Below are positions 34,927 to 46,263 of a stretch of 64,000 nucleotides of DNA, one piece after another; position 1 is the stretch's first letter, and each line of letters opens with the position of its first letter. This DNA is from Usnea hakonensis (taxonomy: Eukaryota; Ascomycota; Lecanoromycetes; Lecanorales; Parmeliaceae). Position numbers and translations under genes: made by a program. The stretch spans positions 124,001 through 188,000 of the forward strand of contig BLJB01000064.1 of NCBI GenBank assembly GCA_013423325.1. The letters run 5' to 3'. The notes under the pieces are model-generated. The model saw nothing but the letters and a program-made list of their open reading frames with translations, had not been told where the DNA came from and ran no database searches.

Positions 34927-35159
34927 GTGTGAGACCAAAGAGGGGGTAGGGAGAAGGGGATACTTGAGCGAGGTCATGCAATGGATGGCTTCACTCGACG
35001 AGGATTCACCACCCCTTACGACGGAATCTCCACCCGCATCGTTTGGGACGAGAGCAATTTCTCCCATTCTAATGATTATTTTCTAGGATCTAGCTTTGGA
35101 CTACTGTGTAGTCGTTATTCTCTTTCAATGGATATAATTGTTTTTATGACAAAAACCTG

Positions 35160-35193
<34 letters not shown>

Positions 35194-38066
35194 GCTATCC
35201 CATCGTCTTTCTTTGCCCTCTCCGCGCCCCGCTCTTACCACCCCCCCCTCCCTCTGCCCTTCCCTCCAATCATCCATCCCCTCTCTCTCTACAAACATCC
35301 CTAACTTCTCCCCTCGCCCCTCTTTCTCCCTCCTTTCTCCCTTGTTATCCCACCGTCTCGAAACGGACAAGATAAGATAAGACAAGACGTGTCCATGAAG
35401 GACCAGGAACGAGGAACGAGGAACGAGAAACGAGATCAACACACCACAAACAAAAAAGCCAGCGAGACAAGACTCATAAGCCAACGGCTGGAAACGATGA
35501 TAGGGTGGAATATCATGTAGGCTGGCTGGCAGATAAGACGAGATGAGATGAGATGAGATGAGATGAGATAAAGTTTGTAAGATGGGGGAAGTTGGAAAGT
35601 ATAGACAGACTGGAGTAGTAGGTAGGTGTGAAATATCGGCACAAGATCGACGGGTACAAAACTGTACCATCCATCTACACTGTAGAGTACAAAATGGTAC
35701 TATCCTTTTCTTTTCTTTTCTTTTCTTTTTATTTATTTATGTTAATAGGTATCATCTATATTAGAGAAGGTGAACTATTCCATCACCACCTTTTTCTATT
35801 TCTCAAAAAGTGAGTAGTAATAGAGATAGATAGATAGATTATAGCCTAAGATTGCTATGATATAACGTACCTATGAGATATTGTTCCAATTCTAGGTACC
35901 TTAGTATATACCTTTCTATCTTTCTTTCTTTCTTTCTATCACCCGCGTGGTACGTAGCGTACTGTACCCTATATAAATCAAAAAAACATAAAGAGATAAA
36001 TATATCCAAGTCCCAAGTCCAAAGTCCAAGTTCAAAGTCCAAGGAAAGGAAAAATGCGAAAAGCAATAAATGGGGGGTTAATGAGATGGTGATGTGAAGA
36101 GTTAGGAGGTAGGTTGTGGGGTGCGGTGCGGTGTGGGGTGGTAGGTAGATGGAGCGCGGAAGGGGGTAGGGAGGGAGGGAGGGAGGGAGATGAGATGAGA
36201 TGAGATGAGATGAGATGGGATGGGGATGGGGATGAGATGAGATGAGGGGGAGAGGAGAAGTACTCGTACACGTGTAAGTATAATTAGAACTACAAGTACA
36301 CACATACCTAAGTACCAGTACTTCCAAGTACCCACAAGTACTCGTGCGACTCCAAAGACGTATAAACAAATATAAGGACATGGACAAAGTACAAGCATCT
36401 CTTGAAGAAGTATGCATATAGATGTATGGAGATGTATGGAGATGTATGTATGTATGTATGTATGTAGATAGATTTATGTATAAATATAGATGGAAGTATA
36501 AAGAAGAAAGAAGTATAGGGCCCGGTCTCTGCACTGCACTGCACTGCATGGCTTGATTCGGGTTGGGTTGGGTCGGGTTGGGTCAGTTCGGTTTAGTATG
36601 GTATGGTGTAGTACGATGGGCAGGTAGATGGATGGATGGATGGATGGATGGATGGATAGACGGATTGATGGATGGAGGGATAGATAGATAGACAGACGGG
36701 ATCATCGTTACCAATAAACTGATGGACGGAGAACTGAATAATATATATAGATAGTATTGATTGAGATTTGGGAGTGTTTGAGAGTGAGAGGGAGAGGGAG
36801 AGGGAGAGGGAGAAGTAAATGAAGTGTTGTATCGATGCAGTTGTTTGGATAGTACAGATAGAGGAGCCGCGGGGTCCCGGGAGGGGATGGGGAAGTAGAA
36901 GGAAGCGGAGAAGAAGACTGGTAGCTATGTGCGTACAAAGTGGGGGGAGAAGGAGAAGGAGGGGAAATGGAGAAGGAGGAGAAATGGAGGAGAAGGAGGG
37001 GAAGTGGAGACGGAGATGGAGAAGAGTTGCAGGGTCTCGATTTGTATATGTACCACATCCAAATCTCAAGACCGGAATAAGTAGATCTCCTGGAGATTCC
37101 AAGCGCGATGTAGCGCGATCATATAAGTAGAAAGTACCTTAATAGAGCAGCAGCACTCTACCACGGCGGTACCTTCAAGCCATGAAGGAAGGGGCACTTC
37201 AGGGAGCCAGTGTCTGTCAGCGTTCTCCCCATCTATGGCAGGCGATTCTTCGAAAATTTTCCGAACGCGCTGAGTCGGAGACTGGGGAGTGCTTGACCGT
37301 CTGAAAAGTACTGGAGGTAGGTTTTGAAATCGATAATCTTTACGTCAAGCGAAAAGACTTGGTCGACAGCGACGATTGACGAGGAGAGAAAACAGAGAGA
37401 AAAGATCCAGAGTATGTAACCCTGAGAACGATTTTAGCAAGATGCCCCAGGTTTCATGTGTATTCCTACAGATCTCCTTAGCATGTGACTCGTTTAGCGA
37501 ATCGCGAAGAGGAAAAGGCGAGACGCTCTTATTAATAGATTTGTTTCACAACAGCAAAATGCAGCCGCATTGGGACAAAGGTCTGATACAAACAAAGCCG
37601 ATGACGACAAATTGGGATCAGCGAGCTCTGAGGAGGGGTTTCCATTCGCAGGGCTAAGTGACACTCTCGACAGCTTTCTCCGTCCGGGGGCTGTATGGGC
37701 TGACGGACCTAGTCTCCACGCTGGTATGAAGCTGAAACGCTTTCAAGGCCTGTAGAAACCCAGCGTCGAGACAAAGAAAGAAGCTGTCTTGCCCCAGTAT
37801 ATGCGTGCGGTACGCCTCGGCTATCGCATGGGTGAGTAGAGCCGCAAGGCTGAGATGCACTATGAATGGAGCTCGAAGAAGCGCCCGAGGCGCGAGGTGT
37901 TTTTACGAATCGCGAAAGGGTATTGGGTAGCTTCAATCCTTGTCGGGATGGAATTGCTGAAAATCTGTTCAAGACAATTGGGGGTCCTGCTGCCGATCAA
38001 TCATTGGGTTCTGCATTCAATACTCTGTCCGCTCGACCGCTCCTCCTTCCATCCCTCACCCTCAAC
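34927..38066. other. 3.1-kb gene-free interval with dense microsatellites
   Basis: No open frame shows splice or family support. Many frames printed by translation are reads through simple repeats. From 37150 to 38066 the sequence is more complex and contains the promoter of the secreted-protein gene at 38067; an in-frame ATG at 37866 would bury the signal peptide and is not used. Confidence 0.7.
35164..36813. repeat. Microsatellite cluster
   Basis: Several distinct simple repeats lie within 1.65 kb: (CT) at 35164-35192, GAGAT-type at 35541-35570, TTTTC at 35705-35729, GATA near 35824-35838, TTTC near 35920-35938, GGGA then GATGA at 36169-36216, ATGT/GATG near 36420-36465, GGAT at 36626-36657, and GGGAGA at 36786-36813. 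Purines are mostly on the plus strand from 35390 onward. Confidence 0.9.
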
Positions 38067-38709
38067 ATGAAGCCCATCACGTCTATTTCGGCGTTCATTC
38101 TTCTTCAGATCGCAGTGCTGCCTTGTTTCGCCAAGTCAGGCCGCCGCTCGAATCCGCCTGCGCTTGACAACATATCATTGCCTAGTACCTTCCCCGGCGT
38201 CAATACTTCTTTGTGCGTAATGTTCCCCCATTCCTCGTATGAGGACGTGAAGGACTGATATCCTCCCAAGAGTTACCGGTCCCGCTGATCCGACCCGCAA
38301 AATTCTTTCAAAAGTACCATACGATGAGAAAATAGGCGGGCTCACATTGCGAATCACGGCTTTAAAAGGCGGACCTTTTATCTCGAGTTTCAATCTACTC
38401 CCCTGCTTAGTCGATATGCTCAGAACGTCGTTCGACGCCATCTGGTTGGCACCGGACCAGCAAATGAATCTCCACGATAATCGTTACTTGTGCTCGGAGA
38501 ACAGGTTGACGTTGAACGTAGTGTCACTCAAGCTGCCCTTGAAAGGGATGGAGTACAGCGATCTTGTGATGCTAGCGACAATGCTCTTGAACTTCCAGCA
38601 AGTATATATGTTGCCGGGGATTGAATTCCAATATATGGCAGCTGGGCAGGTAACGGGAACAGGATACCTCAGCTATAACCAGGCGAAAAATGATTTGAAT
38701 CAAGAGTAG
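38067..38709 (+). CDS. Small secreted protein of unknown family
   Basis: Exons 38067-38212 and 38271-38709 encode 194 residues. The first 22 residues, MKPITSISAFILLQIAVLPC with FA after it, form a clear signal peptide. The mature part has two cysteines (in LLPCLVD and YLCSEN) and no low complexity. Mature motifs include KIGGLTLRITALKGGPF and LAPDQQMNLHDN. The C-terminal half has a hydrophobic patch (YSDLVMLATMLLNFQQVYML) that may be a core helix rather than an anchor. I recognise no domain. The gene borders the repeat-rich gap, and its stop faces the zinc-finger/J gene across 151 bp. It is a candidate for an extracellular, host- or niche-specific protein, which is inference only. Confidence 0.7.
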
Positions 38710-38860
38710 CCAAAAAAAGTGTGAGTCAAGATATGGGAGATTTGTGTTAGCGTAACGTGAGAAGACAACTACCAGAATAACGCGCAGAACAAATTGCAAC
38801 ATACCACCATCAGTGAAGACTGGTCAACCAACATATGTCCCCCCAATACAGCCCTAACAT

Positions 38861-40357
38861 TCATCCAGATCCAAATACCCATTGCCCGTACATCATTTTC
38901 CACGCTTCCCGTTCCTCATCATACTTCTGCCTCTTCTCTGGGTCTAGCATGATGTCAGCCGCCCATCCTACCAATTTGGCTTCCTCATCAATCTTGTCTT
39001 CTTCTTCTCGGGACAACGCTTGCCTCTTGCGCTTGTCAGGATGCGTTTCAATACGCCTTATTTTTACCACGCGCTTTATATCATCTGGAGAACTCTGCGG
39101 CAAGATCTTCAAGATGGCATAGATATCTAGCGGCGCTAGCTCCTGTGACTCCTTTTTCGGAGAGGGAGGAGGAGGAGATGGTGGTGGAGATGTCGCTCTC
39201 TGCTCGTTCGCTTGCGCCTTAAAGCTACCCTCTTGCTTTTGGGAATTTCCCCATGCCCGCTCGTTTCGCCGACTCTTTCGCTTCTGTCCGTATTGACAGC
39301 CCCCAAAACCGGTCGAATCTCCGTGCTGGGCCTTTCGCTGCCACTTTTCCCATCCACTTGCCCTCGCGCTCTGCGTCTCGTCATATATTTTCTTCGACCA
39401 CTGTGGACCAGCATCTGGACCTAAAAGGGAACAATGTCCCAAATGGTGGTCTCTGTGCATCTTGAAGATTGTTCCATAACGCGCGCAGTCCTGGCAGAAA
39501 TGCTCGATTGCCATATGGATCATGCGTTGTTGCGGCGCAATCCTCATATTACACAAGTCGCACCAGTCGATCATGACGATCGAATCCGGGTCGAAGTCGT
39601 CAGAGCAGGGATTGGGATAGTAACACTGCTCCATGTGGTGGCGCTGGCTCTCGGGCCAAATTATCCGTGGCTGTTGCGGTAAGCAGAACTGGCAGTCAAA
39701 AAAGCCGTGTGCTGTTCGTATATGACTTTTTAGCGATTCTCCGTCGTCGGACCACGTAACTTTAGGGCAGTACGGGCAACCGAAAAGGCCATGGGAGGCC
39801 TGTATATGATCTTTCAGCGATTCTCCGTCGTCGGACCACGTAACTTTAGGGCAGTACGGGCAACCGAAAAGGCCATGGGAGGCCTGTATATGATCTTTCA
39901 GCGATTCTTCGTCGTCGGACCACGTAACTTTAAGGCAGCACGGACAACCAAAATGTTCCCAAATGCAATGCTCTCGCAGCTCTTCTGTATGCCGGAACGC
40001 TTGAGGATCCGTACAAATGGGGCAAGTGCGATGATGATTGCAGTAATGTGCTTGCAGGGCGCCCAGTGTCTTGAAATTGTGCGTAAGGATGCATAATTTG
40101 CATGTGAAATGGTCGTTGCGATAATGTTCCTCGAGAGCAGCCGCAGTCATCCACACGCTAAAATCCTCGCAGTATGGACAAACAAAATGAGCATCTTGGC
40201 AGTGCTGAAGATATTCCACTGTGTTGGCGAAATTCCTGGCCATGTCGCATCCACATGTGAGGTGGAACGGTGAGTTTCTGTGGTATTCCAAGAAGGCTTC
40301 AGTGGAATGAAACCAAGCGGAGCATATACGGCACCAGTGGCTCTGAGCATTACTCAT
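38861..40357 (-). CDS. C2H2 zinc-finger array fused to a J domain
   Basis: A single 498-residue exon on the minus strand, ATG at 40357. Residues 1-310 contain about ten Cys/His units with variable spacing, three of them in tandem as 28-residue units of form C-x2-C-x14-H-x4-H (CPYCPKVTWSDDGESL core). A basic, Pro-rich linker (about 340-405) leads to a C-terminal J domain (about 408-485): LDIYAILKILPQSSPDDIKR, then the HPD tripeptide in ETHPDKRKR, then LDPEKRQKYDEER. HPD is what stimulates Hsp70 ATPase, so co-chaperone activity is plausible. The zinc fingers could bind nucleic acid or protein. Two neighbouring units are identical over 84 bp at the DNA level. The pairing of these domains is not one I know as a standard family. 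Confidence 0.85.
   Translation of the reverse strand: MSNAQSHWCRICSAWFHSTEAFLEYHRNSPFHLTCGCDMARNFANTVEYLQHCQDAHFVCPYCEDFSVWMTAAALEEHYRNDHFTCKLCILTHNFKTLGALQAHYCNHHRTCPICTDPQAFRHTEELREHCIWEHFGCPCCLKVTWSDDEESLKDHIQASHGLFGCPYCPKVTWSDDGESLKDHIQASHGLFGCPYCPKVTWSDDGESLKSHIRTAHGFFDCQFCLPQQPRIIWPESQRHHMEQCYYPNPCSDDFDPDSIVMIDWCDLCNMRIAPQQRMIHMAIEHFCQDCARYGTIFKMHRDHHLGHCSLLGPDAGPQWSKKIYDETQSARASGWEKWQRKAQHGDSTGFGGCQYGQKRKSRRNERAWGNSQKQEGSFKAQANEQRATSPPPSPPPPSPKKESQELAPLDIYAILKILPQSSPDDIKRVVKIRRIETHPDKRKRQALSREEEDKIDEEAKLVGWAADIMLDPEKRQKYDEEREAWKMMYGQWVFGSG
39732..39899 (-). repeat. Perfect 84-bp tandem duplication inside the zinc-finger gene
   Basis: The unit at 39732-39815 is repeated without a mismatch at 39816-39899; a third, diverged copy starts at 39900. 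Each unit is 28 codons, one zinc finger, so the frame is kept. Confidence 0.95.
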
Positions 40358-42799
40358 TGCCAAGATGGAATTACTCGTATGGCTAGTAATGCAGTCGAAG
40401 ATGTGTTCACTCTATATTTTGTGTGTTGAAAACAAAAGGTGCAAATCTGTACAATTGGCTGAGTAGAGAATTCTGTACATCTGGAGGACAAGAAGATATT
40501 GATATTCAAGTAGCATCTTGATTGAGCTTGATGGAACACACAATGAGATTATCTCCTATTGTGTTCCTTGTTCGCTTTGTTCAAGCTGCTCCTGAAAAAA
40601 CGGTTCTGAGGCTACCAATGTAGCACAATAAGGAACAAAGAAACGGCACATTGGAACAATAACGACTATCTCTATCACGTCTTGAATGGGACTTTTGGAG
40701 AAGACATAACCGACACAGAGCCAGAACATTGCAGGAGATATCGCACGAGTGATGGGAAACTACTCCTAGAGCGCGCGAGTTCAAGTTGAGCGGCGACCAC
40801 AGAGATGGCCGTACTTGGTGATGTGTATAGCAGAGGATAGAGGTTCTTTTGGCGTTTGTTAATAGTCTGAGTAGGAATTTCACCTCTTCTTTGGTCTCGC
40901 TGTATCCCTTTGGATATCTATAAGACTGTTACAACTTAGCGCATAGTCTCTTGAGTCTTGGCGGCTCATATTGCCGCCATTTAATAGGTTACGGGCTTTC
41001 GGGAGCCCACAATGGCGGCAGGGTTGGAAAACTGTGTACTCTGTTACTCTGAAGGGAGTGTCGGTCCGGGTACGGGCTCATGACTTGAGATATTCGTGCC
41101 TTGTGATTCGAAAGTAAGGATCCGTCTCATTATTGTTGGAGTAGAATTATGATACGTAGTTCGTAGTACTAATACGGAGAAAGTCGGAAGAGCGAATCAG
41201 ATGAACATAATGCTCACGGCCGATGATGGCCGATGTACTCGGTACTTTAGCTGAAAGTCGTGTATACAGTACTCCGTAAGGTAAAGTATACAATAATAAT
41301 AAAGTTCAAGGGTCCAAAGGGAAGAGTTCGGGCGAAAAGTGGGGGTGCCTTACGGGTCTCACGGAGGTACGGCGGAGGTAGGTCTTCTCTCCCTTTTCTT
41401 ATTTACATTTGATAAAAATGATTGCCCTGCTTGAAAATTCATGCACAATGATCATCATATATGCAGTTCCAATGCAGCCAAACATTATATATCACATCAA
41501 TCGTACTCATGACAGCATCCTATTGGTTTCCTTCCTCTCGGTAGCGGGATAACCTTTGGACCTCGAAAATGTATGCATGTAATGAGCATCGTCGATCATG
41601 CAGCAAATCTTTACGGACCAGCTCGAATACGTATCGTATGGCCCTGTGATTCTTATCTGCATTGATTATCAATGAGGCTTGCTCGCCGCTGACCGAATTG
41701 AGCATAAGAGCTCGCTAGAAACCTATAAAGTGGCTGAAAAGGTTCCTGGCTCCCCCCTGACTAGACACCTAGAGCACAGCAAGGGCAGCAAGGGCAGCAA
41801 GGGCAGAAATGAAGGCGTAGCAATGGCTGAGGAACTAGTATCTCCATCTCGATTAAATGATATGATTTCGATAATCAATGCTCTTGAATAGTAATACTTC
41901 ATAAGACACATAATACATAACAATGACTGTGATGGTAAATGTTATCATCATGATTACCTTGGTCAATAATATAGGTAATATATAATAATATTGGTAAAGT
42001 CAAATACCATTTGTTGGAATGTAGAGACTTAAGTAGAGTAGGTCGGAGCTGCAAGCCGTGTTTCGCTCAGCACACATTCCATGGTTCTGATTGGCAGGAG
42101 GAGCATCTCTTGGCGGAAATTGGCCATGATTTAATCTCAAAAAGCAAAAGTCAAATGACAGGCCACCAAATTCGCCGAGTCCTAAATGGGGAATTCCTGA
42201 CCTTCCTTTTACATATTCGAATCACGATATGGACGATGAGGACGATCAGAAAATCCAATTCATTTCTAAACCTTTTTAAACCAAGGGATCCCGACTAAAC
42301 CATACTAAAGCTACTAAAATACCAACTAAAAAAAGCCCCCCCTTCCCCCGAACTTTGAATAAACGGGGGCGACGAGGGCCGAGAAGGTTGGTGGATCATT
42401 ATTCCCCTTGATCCCAGTATCCTTCCTAAGGTAATCTACCCTACCTTACTCTACCTTACTCTATATTTCTCCACATGCAACAAATTATTATGCACAACTG
42501 CAAGCCTAAAGAGAACCATGGCCTGTGCGATCCGCTTTTCCCCCTCGTGGGTTTGCGTGCTTCTCAACCACCTTACCCTCTTTGCATCTTCCCATGACTG
42601 ACATCCCTCACCCTCACCCTCACCCACTTGCATCCTTCATTCACTCTTCATTCGTGATCGTGGTCATGGGCTTCTTTCTTGCCTGACTCTTACCATCTAC
42701 TATCTACCTCTACTATCTACACTTCTGTCTCTACTATTTTTCTAGTTCGCATTACACAGACATCTACCAGAGATATACCGAACAACATTTCTGTTCACC
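40358..42799. other. 2.4-kb gene-free interval
   Basis: No frame with support was found on either strand. A 9-bp unit GGCAGCAAG is repeated about three times near 41779-41806. The section 41880-42010 is AT-rich. The last 150 bp, rich in CTATCTAC, is the presumed leader of the CFEM receptor gene. Confidence 0.65.
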
Positions 42800-44802
42800 A
42801 TGAAATGCTGCTTTCTGCTGCCCACTTTACTTACAGCGTCCTTGGTCGGCGCCCAGTCTGTCGCTGATCTCCCAAGTTGTTCGGTACGCCTCCAGAGCTC
42901 AGGAAATTGATGCGACAGCTGCCCTGACATGGACATGTAGCTTCCTTGTTTCTCTACTGCCGTTGCAGCAACCGGTTGCGGTGTCACAGATTATCTGTGC
43001 CAGTGCTCGGCCACCAATGCTGCGGCCATCAAATCATCCGTGACATCTTGCTTAGCACAATCAACATGCTCTCTAGGCGATTTAGCGAGTGAGTCACGAA
43101 TCCAGCATCCTCCACCATGACCAGTGTTAACAATGATCGTGCTCAGGAGTACAAACCTTCAGCAACACCTTTTGCCCTAGCGTCCTATCTTCTGCATCCG
43201 AAGCCTCTGCTTCCCCAACTTCTTCGAACCCATCAGCCACGTCTGACGCCCTTTCATCTCCAACTGGTGACACATCCTCAAGCACTTCGTCTGCTCTTCC
43301 AGTTGCCGCCGTCTCTCCTGCCTTATCCTCTTCCTCGACCCAGTCTACTTCGGGTCCAGCAGTGGGGGAGAACTTCGGAGCTGGTACTTCCGGAACGACA
43401 TGGGGAAAACTACCCGTCAATGCTCCAGGGGGAAATCGAGGACCAACATTCGAGGCTGTGTCGGTAATACTTCTCGCGGTAGCAGGTCTTGTCTTGGCGC
43501 TCAGGTGTGCCTCTCAAGTGCGATTGCGGCAGACAACATCCATTGCTAATTTGCCTCAGATTCTTCGCACGTGTTTACACCAAGAGTATAAGACAGGTCG
43601 TCCGTGGGGTGGGTCCAGACGAGTGGCTCGCGCTTATTACCTTGGTTCGTATCATTTTTTATGCCACTCTTACAAACTTCGATTGCTAACCAAATTTCAG
43701 GTGGTCACCGCCGGTGTGACTGCGGATATCATTGTTGGTAACAAGTACGGTATGGGCAAACACCTATCCATCAACACGACACCGGTTCAAATTGTTGCCA
43801 TCCTGAAAGTTCGTTCTTGACCTCTTCTTCATTGATGAATGCCAACTAACCCCTTACAGTTGGTCTACGCTTTCGTGATAATGATCACAGTGTCTTTTGG
43901 GTACCGCCCCTTTCTAACGATTCTTGACCTTCCATCAACTGATGATAAAAAGTACGATGAAAATAAGCATCCTCTTCCTCTATCTACGCATGACCCCAGA
44001 ACGTTCTCATAAGATCGCCATCTATGTCATCATGGGGTTCGTCTTCACTCACGAAATCGCATCACTTGTGGTAAGACCTCTGTCCCCAAGAATATACTAT
44101 ACGTATTAGATGTTGACTTTCGCACAGGGCGCAATCTTTCAATGCGTACCGATCGACGAATTCTGGTCTCTCGGAAATCCACTCCAGAGTTCAAAATGCA
44201 TCAACATTATTGCTTTCGATAGTTTCAATAATGCGTGGAGCGCCATGGAAGACGTCATCATTTGGGTCCTACCAATTCCTGTCATCTGGAAGCTCAAAGT
44301 ACCCTTTTCACGAAAGGTGGGCCTTTGGGCACTAGTCGCCATCAGCTCCATCTCTGTAATCTGTGCCATTGTTCGAATGGCCTCTCTAATCATCTGGATG
44401 CGATCAGTCGACATCTCGTGGAACTACCCGCTGATACCATTCCTCTCGAACATGGAGGTATGTGTGGGACTAATGACCTCGTCGGTCCCGGCAATCTACC
44501 CCTTGTTCCGAAGGTCAGAAAGAAAACCAAGTTACTCCGATCCAGCGCCGCCACCAATGGGATCACCCGAAAAATCGTGGGTCAGTCAAGATAGTCACGA
44601 CGAGACGGCCGTCCCCTCGATGGAGGACCGTTCCTCGACAGCGGACCGATCGAGTAAGAGATGGAGCTTCCTGAGCCGCAAGACCAAAAGCTCCAAAGGC
44701 GGCGAGCTCTCGACGGTCAGCGAATCCGGTCCGCGGACCGAATTGAAAAGCGTCTTCGACTCGGAAGAAGTCGGAGACTGCATACCCGGCTTGGCAAGGT
44801 GA
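42800..44802 (+). CDS. CFEM-domain Pth11-like G-protein-coupled receptor
   Basis: Eight exons: 42800-42883, 42941-43088, 43147-43504, 43560-43644, 43701-43808, 43860-43900, 43953-44070 and 44128-44802; 538 residues. A signal peptide (1-19) precedes a CFEM domain with eight cysteines (LPSCSLPCF, TGCGV, YLCQCS, SCLAQSTC, TFCPS). A Ser/Thr-rich stalk follows (about 90-150), then seven hydrophobic segments of the fungal Pth11 type, including KISILFLYLRM and a long cytoplasmic tail (about 420-538) rich in Ser and charged residues. CFEM receptors of this class sense surface or host cues in several ascomycetes; the ligand is unknown. The seven small introns all keep frame, though exon 7 start (FGTMKIS) is less certain. 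Confidence 0.88.
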
Positions 44803-46263
44803 AAAGACCTCAATCACGCAGTCAGATGTCGGGGGGTCGGAAGGTGGAAACCTTTGTAACGAAGTACATATAGAAACCCCGTCAAAGCATAAACGTCCGG
44901 GATAATGAATCGGAAACGCGGACAAAGGCGCAGGAAGGATACCCGGCAAGCGAGGAGCCCGGAGTTTATGGGGGGAACGATTCTGCCGTCCCAAGCTACC
45001 CTCGAAGCAGGGAGGGAGTACTGGAGGACTGACTCCAAGGGCTATGTAGTAGTACATGGGGCGCACATTTGATATAGAAAAAAATCCTTCTTTATAATAA
45101 TAATAAAGACTCGACGGCTTTTGTCGCGACGAGAACACAGAGCACAAACCCAACACCACCCCCATAACAACCCACAAATCCAATCCAACCTCTCCCCCCC
45201 TCCACACAGCCATTAAGACCCACTACCAACACCCTCCATTCTCTCTCTCTGTAGAGGAAGACTCTGCTACTGATGGCGATGGGATGTAATCCCCCCTCAT
45301 CACGGCACGGCATGGCACGGTCCATATCCTAAATCCCCGCCGAGTTACACTTTATTCCTTTTCTCAGCGATATTCCAAAAAGCTATTGGAGCCTGCCTGT
45401 AACGTAGTATGGCCTATCAATAACATATATCAAGTTCGACTTTCCGTCATCATCCCAGCATTCAACAGGAGCCCGCCCTCGTACATAGTAGCCTTCTTCG
45501 CTTTTTGCTTAGGAGACGACCGTAAGCTGGAATTTATATAACAGGGTGGTCGCTTCGTGATCGCGCCGCCTTTGAATATAACCAATGTGCGAGTGTCAAG
45601 GTGGTGTGCGTTTGGGTCCGGGTCAAGAGCAAGGAAATTGGTTCGAAAGGATGGTTAGGCGACAGTGAATGGACCTCTTTGTTTGACAGCAGGGGAAAAG
45701 GGCAGATAAAACCAACAACGGCCTAACAAGAAATGCTGGTTGCTTCTTAGGCAAGCTATATTATCTCGCAAGCGGGCTCGTAGCGGTGTCATAGAGGACG
45801 AAGCCTGGAAAGGGAAATAGGATATTTATGTATGTCTAAAACCTGCCTCTGCAAGCTCCATGCGAACGAGTGCACAGAGTTCCTCGTTTGTGCAAGATCT
45901 CACAAGGGGAAGAAAATAATTTTATAGTCTCTTAGTATCTTGTGTCGTGAAAGGCTAGATAAGGTACTTATTAGCCCCGGCAAAAACATTAAGAATCCAA
46001 TAAGTAAGATCAGATCTCGCCTTTTGCGACTGGAGAATCCTTCTAATGCGCCTCTAATGTACAGAAAGGTTGTGGAATTAAGAGATGTTCTCCTAGGAAC
46101 CGCCTTCAGATTATTCCACTGTGAAGTAATGTAATCGCGCCTCTGGGTGGAGCAGGAGGGCCGAAGAATAGCCGAAGTGCCAAGGCCCACTCACGTACCT
46201 CGGTAGACTCGTACTTCCAACCTGTTGGCTGAAAGCTACTCTGAATCCTGTGTATCCGTAGCT
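44803..46263. other. Intergenic region between the receptor and the polyol dehydrogenase
   Basis: Minus-strand frames at 44563-45213 overlap the receptor tail and continue into non-coding sequence; they are shadows. AATAAT repeats are near 45093-45108. No RNA gene or further coding sequence was recognised. Confidence 0.65.

Noticed and set aside
36032..37102. Ser/Pro-rich frames on the minus strand in the microsatellite cluster
   Set aside because: They are translations of simple repeats (for example repeated SHLIS), open in several frames at once.
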